Source of the DNA: Pseudophaeomoniella oleicola
Lineage: Eukaryota; Ascomycota; Eurotiomycetes; Phaeomoniellales; Phaeomoniellaceae
Length of the DNA stretch: 64,000 bases
Reading direction: 5' to 3'
Assembly (NCBI GenBank): GCA_003868215.1
Contig: QWDQ01000085.1
Location: forward strand, 1 to 64,000
In this document: positions 1 through 10,879 of the stretch, piece by piece
Numbering within the stretch: the stretch's first letter is position 1
How the letters are laid out: each line of letters opens with the position of its first letter
The notes under the pieces: model-generated
Seen by the model: only the letters and a program-made list of their open reading frames with translations
The model's database searches: none
What the model was told of the DNA's origin: nothing
Made by a program: the position numbers and the translations under genes

Positions 1-76
<76 letters not shown>
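1..76. repeat. (TAC)n microsatellite
   Basis: About 25 uninterrupted TAC units begin at the left edge, so the true array is probably longer than seen. It lies about 100 bp beyond the stop of the neighbouring minus-strand gene, in its 3' flank. Confidence 0.97.
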
Positions 77-182
77 GCCCAAAGATAGGTATGTATAAGT
101 AGAGCTTATCACCATCGTAAACACAACATGCCATCTCAAAAAAAAAGATATTTAAAAAAAATTCTAAAATCCCCCTCTCTAC

Positions 183-2293
183 TTAGGACTGACACTGAGA
201 TTGCGTCACGACTTCCACAACAACATCAAACCCCTTTTCACCACCACCTCCTCCTCCTCCTCCTCCTCCACCATTCTCTCCCCTTTCTGTAACGATTCGA
301 TTCTTCTTCTTCCCCAATTTCTCAATCCAGCTCGCTTTTTCTCGTATCTCATCAATACCATCAATACCACCATCGTAAAACGCGGTAGATTCAGAAGATG
401 AAGAAGATGAAAGCGTGATGATGGTAAGCTGTAGAGTATATTTCTCCTTTTTGTTACCGGGTTTCAGGATGTATTTCGAAGATATTGATACTATCCGGTT
501 GTCGTCGGAACTGGCAGTAGTGTTGATGTTGGTGTTGGTGGTGTTGGCGGTTCGAGTGCCAGCAGCAGGCCAAACGCACGCGATCAACCCAGCGACTCTG
601 CCCAAGAACCGGACCCACCAAACTTCCTCGGGGCCGGACAGTAGGGATTCGAGCGAGAGTTTGAGGGCGGTGTAGGGTGGAGGTAGAGAGTCGCCACTAC
701 CCCAACGTTCGTGGAGCATGAGGGAGAGGAGGGCGCGGGTGTGGTGGGTGATGCCGTGGGTGGAGGAGAGGGGGCCGGTGAGGGGGAGGGAGAGGGCGGA
801 GAGCGGGGCGGTTTCGGGGGAGAAGGTGGTGTGGTGGTAGAGGAGGTGGGTGAGGGAGAGGAGGATGGTTGGTGTTAGGGTGGCGGGAGGAGAGCTGAGT
901 GGCGATGGTGATTGTGATGAATGGGGGAGAGAGGAGAGGAGGAGGTGGTGGATGAGTGGCGAGAGAGGGGTTGCGTAGGGGGCAGTGGCAGCTGTGAGGG
1001 GGGATTCGGATCGGATGGACGGTGGGAGGTATGCTGCGTACAGATACCCCTCGCGCACGCCGCCTTGGCAGAATTGGATCGTCGAGATGCTCGGGAGCGC
1101 GGCGAGGAGGTTGTTTATGAGGAAAGCTACGGCGGGGACCTGTGTGGCTCGACGTTTGGAGACGCGGAAGATCTTTGTGGGATTTGGATCTTCTGTGGAC
1201 AGCGAGGCGAAGGCGATGGATTGGAGATGGGTCGTGTTCTGGAATTGGCTGATCGGGACGCGGTAGCCGTTGATTATCGGAATGGGGTATGGAGAGATGG
1301 GCGATTGAGACATGAGTAGATATCCCCAACCTCGGAAGCCACCGCCGGACAGGTAGAGGGTGAAACCTCCGTGAGCTTCTGCCTTTTTGGTAAGTTCAGG
1401 TGGGATCTCAAGATCTCTGAAAGCGTTGCGGAAATTCGTTTGAATCTCTGACGCCAGTGCTTCTCTAGCTTGGGATCCTTGTTTCTCGAGTTCGGCGAGT
1501 CGACGAGTCAAGGCTGCCGCTCCGTAGGGAAAACTGAAAGATCCTTTGGGGCTGGTCTGCACTTGGCCGTCACGGGATATCATCCATGTTATCTGAGTGC
1601 TTCCACCTGAAGACACCTCTGTTTAGTATTCTGTGTAGAAGGGGGGTAATTACAACAGCAGTTGCGTGAAAAGCAGATAGCAGAGATTTCAGACTTACCT
1701 CCTAAGTCCATCACTAAGCCCTCCAGTTTGTCATCGCTGCTCGCAATCCCCATAGCCCCTACTCTTCCCTCTTCCTCCTTCGCTAATAACTTGACATCCC
1801 ACCCTGTCTTTCCCTTGATCTCTTCCAGAAAATCCTTCGCATTGACGGCCGTTCTCGTTGCCTCTGTTGCCAATACCGTAATGTTGTGTGGATCCGGGAC
1901 CTCAAAATCTCTACAGATCGACTTGAAACGTAGGAGAGCCGATATCACGGTTGAGATGACATCGGGCGGGATCGGAGAGCGGATGCCGGGAGCAGACTCT
2001 CGGTATTGGGCGTCGTAAAGGGAGACACCAAGGCGAGACTGAAATACGGTAGGGAGAGAGCGAGTAGTAGGAGGGGCCAAGTTCGTTATGGAGAAGCGTA
2101 TGCCGTTGCTGTTGAAGGTGGGAGCAGAAAGGTGTAAGATTTCGATTGGAGAGATAGAGATTTTGTAGACGGAAAGGGGACAAACAAGGAAGACACAAAA
2201 GATATAAAGGTTTTGGGCTTTTTTGACTTATAAGAGACATTGATGCACATACCTTCCCATATCAACCAAGCCATACAGATGTTGTTGAGCCAT
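183..2293 (-). CDS. Ppx/GppA phosphatase-family protein, Rtg2-like
   Basis: The predicted protein has 624 residues and belongs to the exopolyphosphatase/GppA ASKHA-fold family, whose fungal member Rtg2 is a cytosolic sensor in mitochondria-to-nucleus (retrograde) signalling. Exons are 2253-2293, 1699-2108 and 183-1606. The first join restores the phosphate-binding signature LVDMGSNGIRFSI near residue 10, and the second restores the second glycine-rich signature VMDLGGGSTQITW near residue 150. Both introns have GTAWGT donors. The start gives MAQQHLYGLVDMG. The C-terminal half holds Ser/Thr-rich stretches and, close to the end, a run of about 12 glycines encoded by a GGW-rich repeat, which is probably polymorphic. 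Known for the family: ATP/polyphosphate binding. Inferred: a retrograde or stress signalling role here. Confidence 0.88.
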
Positions 2294-2719
2294 CTCTGAT
2301 CCAGATATCTATACTACTGAGACCAAAATAGAAGGATCGGAAAGTCGATGAGAAAGATGCAGAGCAAGTCTACAACCAGCTCATGGAGTTGAGGTGATAT
2401 TCTCGTCTCTCTCAACCGAAATAGGTGCCCAAGGATAAATGCAATACAAAGGCAAGGTATCTCCTAGATAGAGATATATCACGTAGTTGAGGTATGAAAA
2501 AATGGACTTTGGTCAATATCATATTCCGTTATCGATAAGGACGATGCCACCACCAACGGCGTTTACTACGTCGTATCTGGTTACTGTATGTACATAATCT
2601 CTACCTTAGACAGCGAAGACCTCCTAATTGTGAAAAAGAGAAGTAGCACTTATTATTCATCATATCAGTCATTCTCATCTAGTCATTTAGTTACTCATGA
2701 ACCTCATTCCGTCATTCTG
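2294..2719. other. Intergenic, promoter of Rtg2-like gene
   Basis: This 426-bp stretch lies between two minus-strand genes and should hold the promoter of the Rtg2-like gene and the 3' end of the membrane-protein gene. A near-match to the recurring palindrome (TACTACGTCGTA) sits at about 2564-2575. I see no further gene. Confidence 0.6.
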
Positions 2720-5507
2720 TCAGTTCTTCCTCACCACTGCTCCATAACGATGGTTTTGCTGGACGAGAGTATAGCCAGCGGGGTATTTGTCGGATCCGAA
2801 AAGCATCTGGATTTCCTCTTGTTCTTCTCGAACACTGGATGATGGAATCGATGACGGCATTACTTGAGATGCAACAGATGTTGATTGTTGTGTCTGGGTT
2901 GTTGTGGGAATTGACGGTGGCATGATAAGGATCGCTTGTGATGGGCTCCGGGTAGGTATTGTGGTAGAGGTAGAGACGTTGTTCGCCCCATTTGAGGTCA
3001 GAGCCAGGTCAGGAGCCGGGGTCGGCCTTTGAGATGGTGGAACGTTGGCGAGATTTGTCACACTCGAAGTTGCTGTGCTTGTTACATTGCTATTATTAGT
3101 AGTGCTGCTGACATTGTTGCTCGTTTTCTCGCTATCCAAATCGACAGCCCTAATTCTTGTACCGATCGTCATCGTCCTACGACTTCCCACACCGGTTGCT
3201 GTGTTCTTCAAGATTGACGATCCCCTTGAGGATGGAGGTGGTGAGCTTTGGCAGAGGACCAACAGTTCAATGAAGGATTCCCATGCACTACATGTTTGCT
3301 GTCTGTACGATGTGTATATGATATGAGCGATCGCTAGAAATGAATGTGTAAATAGGACGGTGAGGGCGAGGTAGGACGCAGCACCACCACGACTTGCGGA
3401 GTAGGCCAAACCTGACACCGTCACTGACCAGGAGAGTGGCGTAAATGCTGAAGTGGAGGCGCTGTCGACCTCATCTAAAGATCTTAAATTGTCGGACAAT
3501 TGAGATGGAAATGGAGTAGCAGATACAGAAGGGTGTGGAAGTTTTAGGGTACCGGTGAGCATAGCGTCGAGAGAGCTGTCGTCCGTGGGAATAGAAACTA
3601 GATCAGATGCGGCGTCGCTATAGTGCATATACGATCCACCGTTGTACTGATAACCGATGCGAGACATACCGTCTACCACGACGCTAGATATGGCCCCTTC
3701 AACCGTATTTGCCATGTCCACCCATTTGACGATGATGCCTGTGCTGTTGTCGGATCCCATGTCGGTCAGTAGAGAAGCTAGACTCGTCCAGGCTGGAGAT
3801 TTCTGATCGAATATTGGGGTCAAGGCATCGAGCCATGCTTTTGTTAACCGGACTGTATGCCAACTTCCGTCATCCATTGGGGGGAATTGGTTTTGGTCTA
3901 TAACGAAGACCCGTGGAAGACGAGGACTGTGTGTTGCCGTTCCTGAACGATATCCTACGTTTCTCCCGATGACATCACCGACTGCCCATCTTGCATCGAT
4001 CGAACAGGTTAAGGAAATACCGGTTGTATTAGATCCGGTAAAGGGTATTTGGATGTTGAGAAGTGCACTAGGATAGTTGTACCATTTACCGTTGTTCATT
4101 GACATTCCAACGGGTGTGTCGTCAATATCCCTCCAGCTTGTAGTGATGCGCGATGAGTTGTAATATGAGGCTGCAGGTAGATCGAAATAAGTATCTATAA
4201 CGGCCACACCGTACTCCGGTTGCACCGGATACATCTGTTGCATTTAACTGTTAGTCGTAGATGGACTGGCTTGTAGATAACTCACATTGGGCCATTCTCC
4301 TAGATCCGCGAAAGAGGTCAGATTCGCGTTGATGACGCAGTTAGTTCGCACTGCTGGAAGCTGGCTGCGAACAGTGACAAGTGTTGCGTTTCGTTCACGG
4401 TATTTGAATTGATGATATGATCCCGATTTCGCCTTTGGAGCTTGGAATAGTGCATAGTTATACCAGATATCTGCGATGAGGTTCGAGTACATGGCCGTTG
4501 GGACAGATATTGTCATAGCCCATGTATCCGAAACTCTTGGGGCGATTTGTACGTCGATCTCCCGTTTGACAAGACCGTCATTGATGGTTATAATGTTGTC
4601 GTCATTGCGAAAATGCCGCTCTCTGAAAGATTGAGCCAACGATGAGTGGCCGCTCCAGATACAGCTCGACATATACAACGCAGAAGTCTCCACAATCTCC
4701 CTTCTCGGAGCGAAGCAATGAGGACCACCTATGAAGGACGTGTTCACAAAGGTCGGCCAAAGGGTGTCGTTACTACCGACTAGCGAGAAATTTGCTCCTC
4801 CTGCTGGCCAATCTCCGTATCTCGAAGGGACCATCAACGAGGCAGCGGAAGGACCCACGAGGACAGCTAGGAGGCCTGTGACACAGATGAAGAAGCATAT
4901 CAAACTTCCCTTGCGACGGCTTGAAAACCCCTTAGCACCCCACCAAAATTCAGCGGACCAAAAGTATCCAAGCGCAGTGAATCTTGAATGTGCTGCAAGA
5001 AGACCGAGTGGCAAACCGTCGGAGCCGAAGAGTAATTCTCTCCTCAGAATGTCCATAAGGATGACTGTGAGAGAAGCAACTATGAGTAGTTCCTGTCGAG
5101 GGTACGCCTTTGTTAGCACAGCGGTTGAGGTACCAAACAGCACAAGACGATAAAGAACGAACACTGACAAGTAGTTTAGCGGCGACTTGTAAACATAACG
5201 TGTCAATAGCCTGGTAAACAGGCAGATCTAAACCGACATACTGATCCCCAATGAAAGAGCCACTGAGGTTGAAGTAAGCGAGTACTACGGTACTGCAGAC
5301 TGGCAAGATATGAATTTTACATCGCCAAATGGCCTTGGCCAGCCCTGGCTTAATGACAACCTCCTCCTCTTCCCTTTCCGTAAGCTTGATTAGTGACCTG
5401 AGTCGCGAGCGTACCCACCGTGCTGCTTTCTGCCATCGGGGGTACAACTTTTTGGAGACACTCGCTGGACGAGGGAGGAACGAGTAGCGTGCTGAAAGGC
5501 GTGGCAT
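2720..5507 (-). CDS. Large fungal membrane protein of unknown function
   Basis: I do not recognise a named family. Three exons (5169-5507, 4286-5092, 2720-4234) joined by phase-0 introns of 76 and 51 nt, each with a CTAAC branch site, give 886 residues. Visible: a basic N-terminus with a short EREEEE acidic patch; hydrophobic segments at about 66-88, 114-132 and 170-195; a long non-membrane region rich in N-x-S/T sites and cysteines (about 200-650), probably extracytoplasmic; one more membrane segment at about 660-690; then a Ser/Thr/Asn-rich, low-complexity tail of about 190 residues, probably cytoplasmic. This layout resembles fungal-specific multi-spanning surface proteins annotated only as hypothetical. 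Function is unknown; a cell-surface or vacuolar sensor or scaffold is a guess. Confidence 0.8.
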
Positions 5508-6050
5508 TGTGAAGATAGGAATTGCAGAATGATTATGGTATTATACCAAACGGTGCATATCGAAGAACAAGTGGAGGAGGGTCCAATGTTGCAAAGCATC
5601 AAGATAAGTTGGTTCTTATATCTCTGAATACAGTAGAGTACAGTGACTTGAGAGCAACCAACGCACGGCAGGTATCAAAACCTGGGACAGGTGCATGTGG
5701 CTGCTTACGGTGGCCCACCATTGGCAAGGCTGGCCGAAGCTGCAACATTGTTGCATGTGTCCTTCTTCTGCTCTCTGCTTGGACACTTATGTCAGGAGCA
5801 GTCATGTACTGTACAGATTGTATGATACCGACTCTGGGCTATCGTAAAGCGTAAGATGTCATTGTATCATGGTGGTGAGGACGTGGGTGAAGCTGGAGTC
5901 GCGACCTAAAGAGGACATACTGCGGATGGAGTGTGGATGACGCTGAGGAGGCTCTGCATTGAACCAGACACGGTGTCCTCCTCTGCGGCTGAGTAGACTA
6001 ATTTAGACGGTCACCTGTGCAGAAATTGGCGACTTTTGTACAGTAAGATA

Positions 6051-6060
6051 TACCTAGGTA
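6051..6060. repeat. TACCTAGGTA palindrome
   Basis: Exact 10-bp palindrome, one of at least four full copies in noncoding DNA of this window; several partial copies (CTAGGTAG and similar) occur elsewhere. Function unknown. Confidence 0.8.
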
Positions 6061-6472
6061 AGCAATGCACCTTTTGAAGAGGCGATACCGTGCATAGAAC
6101 CTGTCTGTAGAGCGCGCAATGTCGTAGATAATCAGAACCGGAGAAGAGGCAGAATGCAACCCTTCCATCGGGTAAATGAAATGCAAGGCTGAGTAGATTC
6201 CCTCTTTCTCTTGCTGCCCTTACTTAGTCTGCTCTATCACTGCAATGCACCTGTACAGTAACAACACCTCAAGAGTGACTCGAAATTGATCAGCTAAATT
6301 GGTTCACAATGTTCGACCTTCCCGATTCCGACTATGGCTGATAAGGCTGAGTCATCGTTCTAAAGAGTCTCGACGTTCCTGGTCCCTTGACCGAATCGGG
6401 TAACTGGAACTAGGGAATCGGTGTTTATCATATGGTAGACGGTCAGCAGAGGATACGAAAGTATCTAATATG

Positions 6473-6480
6473 TATATAAG
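6473..6480 (+). promoter_or_regulatory. Possible TATA box for glycosyltransferase gene
   Basis: TATATAAG lies about 150 bp upstream of the chosen start of the glycosyltransferase gene. Spacing suits a fungal TATA element, but no transcript evidence is available. Confidence 0.35.
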
Positions 6481-6627
6481 ATATCTCATGTGCCGTGTCT
6501 TGTCTATATGAAAACTACAATAAGAAAACACGTACATCTTTTGGGTCACTCGTTCACAATCTTCAGTTGGATGCTCTCATTGCTTGATCGCCCACCTTCC
6601 GACCTACAGCTTCAACAAGGCGATACA

Positions 6628-7860
6628 ATGGATACCAACCCTCAACTCTACCCACTCCCGTCTGGCCTCCATATCATCCCTTCACACCTCCTCGACCTGC
6701 GTCCGGACTCGGAAATCGACCATGACCTCCTCCACCCAAAACCCATCTCAGGCGAGAAGAACATCTGGTTCTTCTGGCACAGCGGTTACACGCACATGTA
6801 TCCGTACACGCAGCGGAACATCCGTGCCTGGCACCGACGTTTCTCTAAACATGGCTGGACCATCCGAGTCCTAGACCGGCTGCCGGGCTCACCTCTCAAT
6901 GTCGCGAATTTTCTCGACGTCACTGACCCCGGCACGTTTCCTCGTGCATTCATTGACGGCACTATCGGCGGTGACTATGCCCCGCAGCATACATCCGATC
7001 TGGTGCGGTTCCCGCTGCTGCTCAAATACGGCGGCGTGTATGCCGATGTAGGTCTGATGCAGATCGGCGACTTGGACCGACTGTGGAACGAGACGGTCGG
7101 TAATCCTGACTCGCGGTTCGAAGTCTTCTCGTACAACTGCGGCGGCGTCGAGGGACGTCTTTTGATGAACTATTTCCTTGCGTCAGGCCGAAATAATCCG
7201 CTGTTCGAGCGGTGTCATCGGCTCCTGCTGGCGTTGTGGGCCGCGGACGGTGGCAAGACGAACACCGAGGGAATGCACAGCAGCCCGCTAGTAAAGGGTG
7301 TGCCACTAATGGGAGGCGATTTCACGATCGCGGAGGAGGACGGCAGCATTATCGGAGAGGAGGACGCCAGTCGCATGTTGACCGACTACATCATCCAGGG
7401 CCAGGTCCTGGGCCTCGTCATGGGCCTGATCGACACAGAAGACAACTGGAACGGCCCCGCCTACGTCGCCGACCACGTCTACGCCTTCGAATACATCGTC
7501 GGCTCGCAACTCATCAACGACTTCACCGCCTGGAACGGCGCCAAAGCATTCCACCTAATGTCCCTCCCACTCCCATCCACGACCGAAACCGCCGACCAGA
7601 CCCATGCCCGCGACATCGTCGAATCCTGCCTCCAGCGCAGCTTCGGCTTCAAACTCGCCCACGGCATCATCGTGCGCGTCTTAGGTCACACGCTCGGCTC
7701 GTTATGGCGCACGCACGAAGGTTCAGATGATGTGCCCGGCACGTATGCGCACTGGTTGCGGCATGCGGCCATGTATTGGAATCAAGACGAGATTCCGCCG
7801 AGGTTGGAGTTTGAGGTTATCGAGCCGTTTAAGAGGGGGCCGTTGTTGAGGGAGGTGTAG
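6628..7860 (+). CDS. Capsule-type glycosyltransferase-like protein
   Basis: A single exon of 410 residues resembling the capsular polysaccharide synthesis/sugar-binding glycosyltransferase group (Caps_synth, related to Och1-like GT32 enzymes). Visible hallmarks are NIWFFWHSGY near residue 45, followed by the sugar-nucleotide region with TSDLVRFPLLLKYGGVYADVG around 120-145. The usual DxD is replaced by DVG; from memory, fungal capsule-like members often show this form. The ATG at 6628 was chosen over the in-frame upstream ATG at 6490 because the upstream part is AT-rich, lies just after the TATA-like site and looks untranslated. Coding DNA is strikingly rich in C/G at third positions compared with its flanks, and there is no intron. 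It probably acts in the Golgi or cytosol on an unknown acceptor. Confidence 0.82.
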   Translation: MDTNPQLYPLPSGLHIIPSHLLDLRPDSEIDHDLLHPKPISGEKNIWFFWHSGYTHMYPYTQRNIRAWHRRFSKHGWTIRVLDRLPGSPLNVANFLDVTDPGTFPRAFIDGTIGGDYAPQHTSDLVRFPLLLKYGGVYADVGLMQIGDLDRLWNETVGNPDSRFEVFSYNCGGVEGRLLMNYFLASGRNNPLFERCHRLLLALWAADGGKTNTEGMHSSPLVKGVPLMGGDFTIAEEDGSIIGEEDASRMLTDYIIQGQVLGLVMGLIDTEDNWNGPAYVADHVYAFEYIVGSQLINDFTAWNGAKAFHLMSLPLPSTTETADQTHARDIVESCLQRSFGFKLAHGIIVRVLGHTLGSLWRTHEGSDDVPGTYAHWLRHAAMYWNQDEIPPRLEFEVIEPFKRGPLLREV

Positions 7861-8194
7861 TAGATGGATGCTTATGGAAGGAGGACAATTGTGATGATGA
7901 CGATGACGATTATGATGACGACAATGATTACATTCAGAGGCCTATGGGAATAGACAGATTAGTCTACTAGTTATACCACCGAGCCTGATAGATACAAATA
8001 TAGACAACATAATCAAATCTAGTGCAACGCATGTCCAATCCATGCCCCATATCTTTCCACCTGTCCTAGGGTACCTTCCGTTCAATTATATTTTGTTGCA
8101 GCAGCCCGCTCCCGTTGTCTCTCTCTAGAGATTTCAACGGATTCCTTTATCAGCCAAAAACACTCCGCCTCTCCCAAGAAAATTCCATTTGTCT
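7861..8194. other. Convergent intergenic
   Basis: A 334-bp tail-to-tail spacer between the glycosyltransferase and bZIP genes, with a GATGATGACGATG-like low-complexity patch just after the first stop. It should hold both 3' UTRs. No gene seen. Confidence 0.6.
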
Positions 8195-9977
8195 TCAATA
8201 CCCTTCCACCAACGACTCCAGGACAGCTGAATCGACGTCAGACTTTTTGTAGCCGGGAGCGCGACCTAGACAGATGGCTTTTTGTACGAGGACTTTTGTT
8301 TGGCAGGGGGGTGTTAGTGGGAGAGCGAGAAAGATAGAACTAGGGAGATTCGAAGTTCTGATTTTGTGGGGGGGGAGGGGAGCAACTTACGGGATAGGAA
8401 TTTATTGATGTCGAAGAGGGAGGGAGATTCGGTGGGTGGAAAGAGGGTTGTGGATTGTTGATGAGGAGGAGGAGGATGGGGATGATGGGAGAGGGATGTG
8501 GTAAAGGATGGTCCCCGGGGCGTTGGTATGGCGTTCTCCGTTGATAATGTCGCCGTGTTTGATCTCGAATGATCTGTATGACGCCCTTCGCTGGGAACTA
8601 ACGGCAAAGATTTCAAATTTTGTGCAACCGAGGGATCCACGTCGATGAAGGATGATCCAGCGTCAAGGTACAGACCGCTGCCTTTCAGATACTCTTCTAC
8701 ATCGTGGGGATCTAACCACGTACCGGTGAAGCCCAAGGCATTGATCAGTTCTTGCGTGCTGGAAAATGTTCGTGGAGAGTCTACAAGATATGCTGGAGAT
8801 AGAGGTGGTCGGGAGCCGATGAAGTCTTCCGCAGCGATAGTGTTGTAAGGTGGTAATGGGTTTCCGTTGCGGTCTCGACGTGGGTAGTGCAATGATGCTC
8901 CTCCGAGACTGACAAAGGGTGATGCCAAAGGCTCGAGCGGGTCGCCAGCTTTGCGTCGGAGTTGTTTCTGGACTTGGGAAACCAGGCGTTCGCGGGTGAG
9001 AAATGTGAAGGTGAGGCAGAATATTCTCTGAACCTCGGCTTCGGCTGCTGTAACACTTTTGTTGGTCAGAAGATGGAAGGCTGTTTCCAATGACGCACGA
9101 TGAAGACGCCGAGCAAAGGTAGTTTCCTGGAAGCTGTATGTATATGGACTTGGAGTTGCTGCTTGATATCGCAAGTCCTTTGGATCCCAAAATTGAGATG
9201 TGGGTGGGTGCATATTGGCATGATGGGATGATATCTGCGATGCAGGACCTTGCGCCCATGTAAAGCTATCAGGAGGCACCGAGACGGGTAATGACTGAAC
9301 TTCGATCGGTGCGTTATGCAGGCCAGAAAGTATGATATCTCTTTCACCAAGTGCATTAAATGAAACACTGTTGTTGTCACCCAGATCTACTCTGCACTGT
9401 TCCGATTGTAACCCGTCATCTCCAGCTGCATCAGACTTGTCTGAGCTCAGAGCTTGATCGGAGGAGCAAGCTCCCGCCGATCGTGACAAAGCTTCCCTGT
9501 CATGAGCCTCGTATGCATCCTGAGCCAGTTCGAGGAAGCGTTTGGTTGCAGCCTTCAGATGGCTCCCCAAAGGGCTTCTTGAGGAAATCAAGCCAGAATC
9601 AACGATCTCATCATTAAAGTTTAGGAAGGTCTTGCTCATATGATGCACAATATCTTCAAGACAATCAACTCGTGTTCTAAGTGCTGTAATCGTGCTTTCT
9701 TTCCTGGATCTATAGGCTCGCTGTGCAAGACGTATTTGGGTACGTCGGCGCTGGAACAGCTGATTAGTTAACGGAAATATCAGGGCACAGAAGGCCATAC
9801 ATCTGTATTGGATTGGTCTGGCGCATGAAGCCTGGGCCGGCCACGCTTTGCACTGGCGCCTTCGAGCTTGCTAACTGCCTTACTATGCGTCCGCGACTTG
9901 GTAGCATGACCGTGATGCCTGTCTCTGAGGGTGCTCTGTCCAGTAGTCTCTGAGACTGGGTGTTCTGCTGGCTCCAT
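8195..9977 (-). CDS. bZIP transcription factor
   Basis: A nuclear DNA-binding protein of at least 547 residues. Exons are 9801-9977, 8391-9759 and 8195-8292. The first intron precedes the basic region (RRRTQIRLAQRAYRSRKES), which leads into a short leucine-zipper-like stretch (ITALRTRVDCLEDIVHHM), the layout of fungal AP-1/Yap-like or stand-alone bZIPs. The last join yields the C-terminal block KAICLGRAPGYKKSDVDSA, which I have seen conserved at the ends of fungal bZIP proteins. An acidic or AT-hook-like KRGRPRL lies just N-terminal. The frame stays open upstream to 10060, where an acceptor-like GTACGCAG occurs, but has no ATG there; the true protein may start in an unplaced upstream exon. 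The ATG at 9977 is the first in frame and is provisional. Confidence 0.85.
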
Positions 9978-10879
9978 GCTTGGATACAAAGACTGGCTAG
10001 AGGGAAGTAGACTGTCCGGTGACGAAGAGTGACTTTGGGGCAAGGACGGTTCGTATAGGCCTGCGTACAGATTATCCTTAGGATGTGATACTATCAGAGA
10101 GCACCTCTAGATCAACAATAGTGGATCGAAAGCTGTGGGGGTCGGAATGATCGGACCGTTGGGTGGAGATGGCAACTGGCTACCTACAAAATTCTAAGAC
10201 AGCCAGGCAGGAATCCGAGTAGCCTTGTTGAGAGAATGAGGACAAAATGTGCTGAGTACAGATTCAAAATGTCTTGGATCGTGAGAAGAGTCATTTGGCC
10301 CCAGTACCGGTTGGTTTATGTGTCGCCGCTTTAGTGCTTCGCTCACCCGCTTATCAAATCATGCATGGAGAGACACGGCGGCCACTGACCACCAAGTCAG
10401 ATCGGATTTTGACAGAGATACCGCGCATCTTTCGAAAGCTTGATTGTCAAAAAAGCAGGCATGCTCCTAATGGCTGTCCGGTCATTTGCGAAACCGTCTG
10501 AACCTCCCTTCTCAGCGCGCTAACAACCCTTTGAGTAAAAGCGCCGTCATATGGCCTGCTGAGGTACCGATGTTGCTCCCAGGACGCCTTACAGAACGCT
10601 TCAGAGAACAGTGAAAGGACGAATCGAATATCACAGCGGTTCCGAGGTGAGATGTACACACATATCTGCACTTTGAACGCGCGTTCATCATGGCCGATGG
10701 CCCAACGAACCACGCTTAACATCGACAGTCGTCGCCGACAACATCCAGTCTTCTATGGTGCTGATAATTGTAGTCCAGACAGCAAAAACTTGTCCTCTCA
10801 GCCAAGACTTTTATACTTTAATGGTCATGCCAGAGGACTTCAGGAATGAAGTCTCTTGACAGGCGATACAATCACCCAA
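9978..10879. other. Intergenic between bZIP and lipase genes
   Basis: About 0.9 kb between two minus-strand genes. The part next to 9978-10060 may be coding sequence of the bZIP gene (see that entry). The rest shows no protein features and should contain the bZIP promoter and the lipase terminator. Confidence 0.5.

Larger units (their letters stand above)
5508..6627. other. Divergent intergenic promoter region
   Basis: This 1.1-kb interval separates the head-to-head membrane-protein and glycosyltransferase genes. It contains an exact TACCTAGGTA palindrome at 6051-6060 and a TATA-like element near 6473-6480. Short open frames inside it show no recognisable protein features. Confidence 0.6.

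Noticed and set aside
697-1329. Long Pro/His/Arg-rich minus-strand frame overlapping the Rtg2-like exon
   Set aside because: Shadow of the GC-rich coding exon in another frame; low-complexity composition.
7212-7730. 172-codon Arg-rich plus-strand frame inside the glycosyltransferase gene
   Set aside because: Produced by high GC at third positions of the real frame; composition is Arg/His/Pro-rich shadow.
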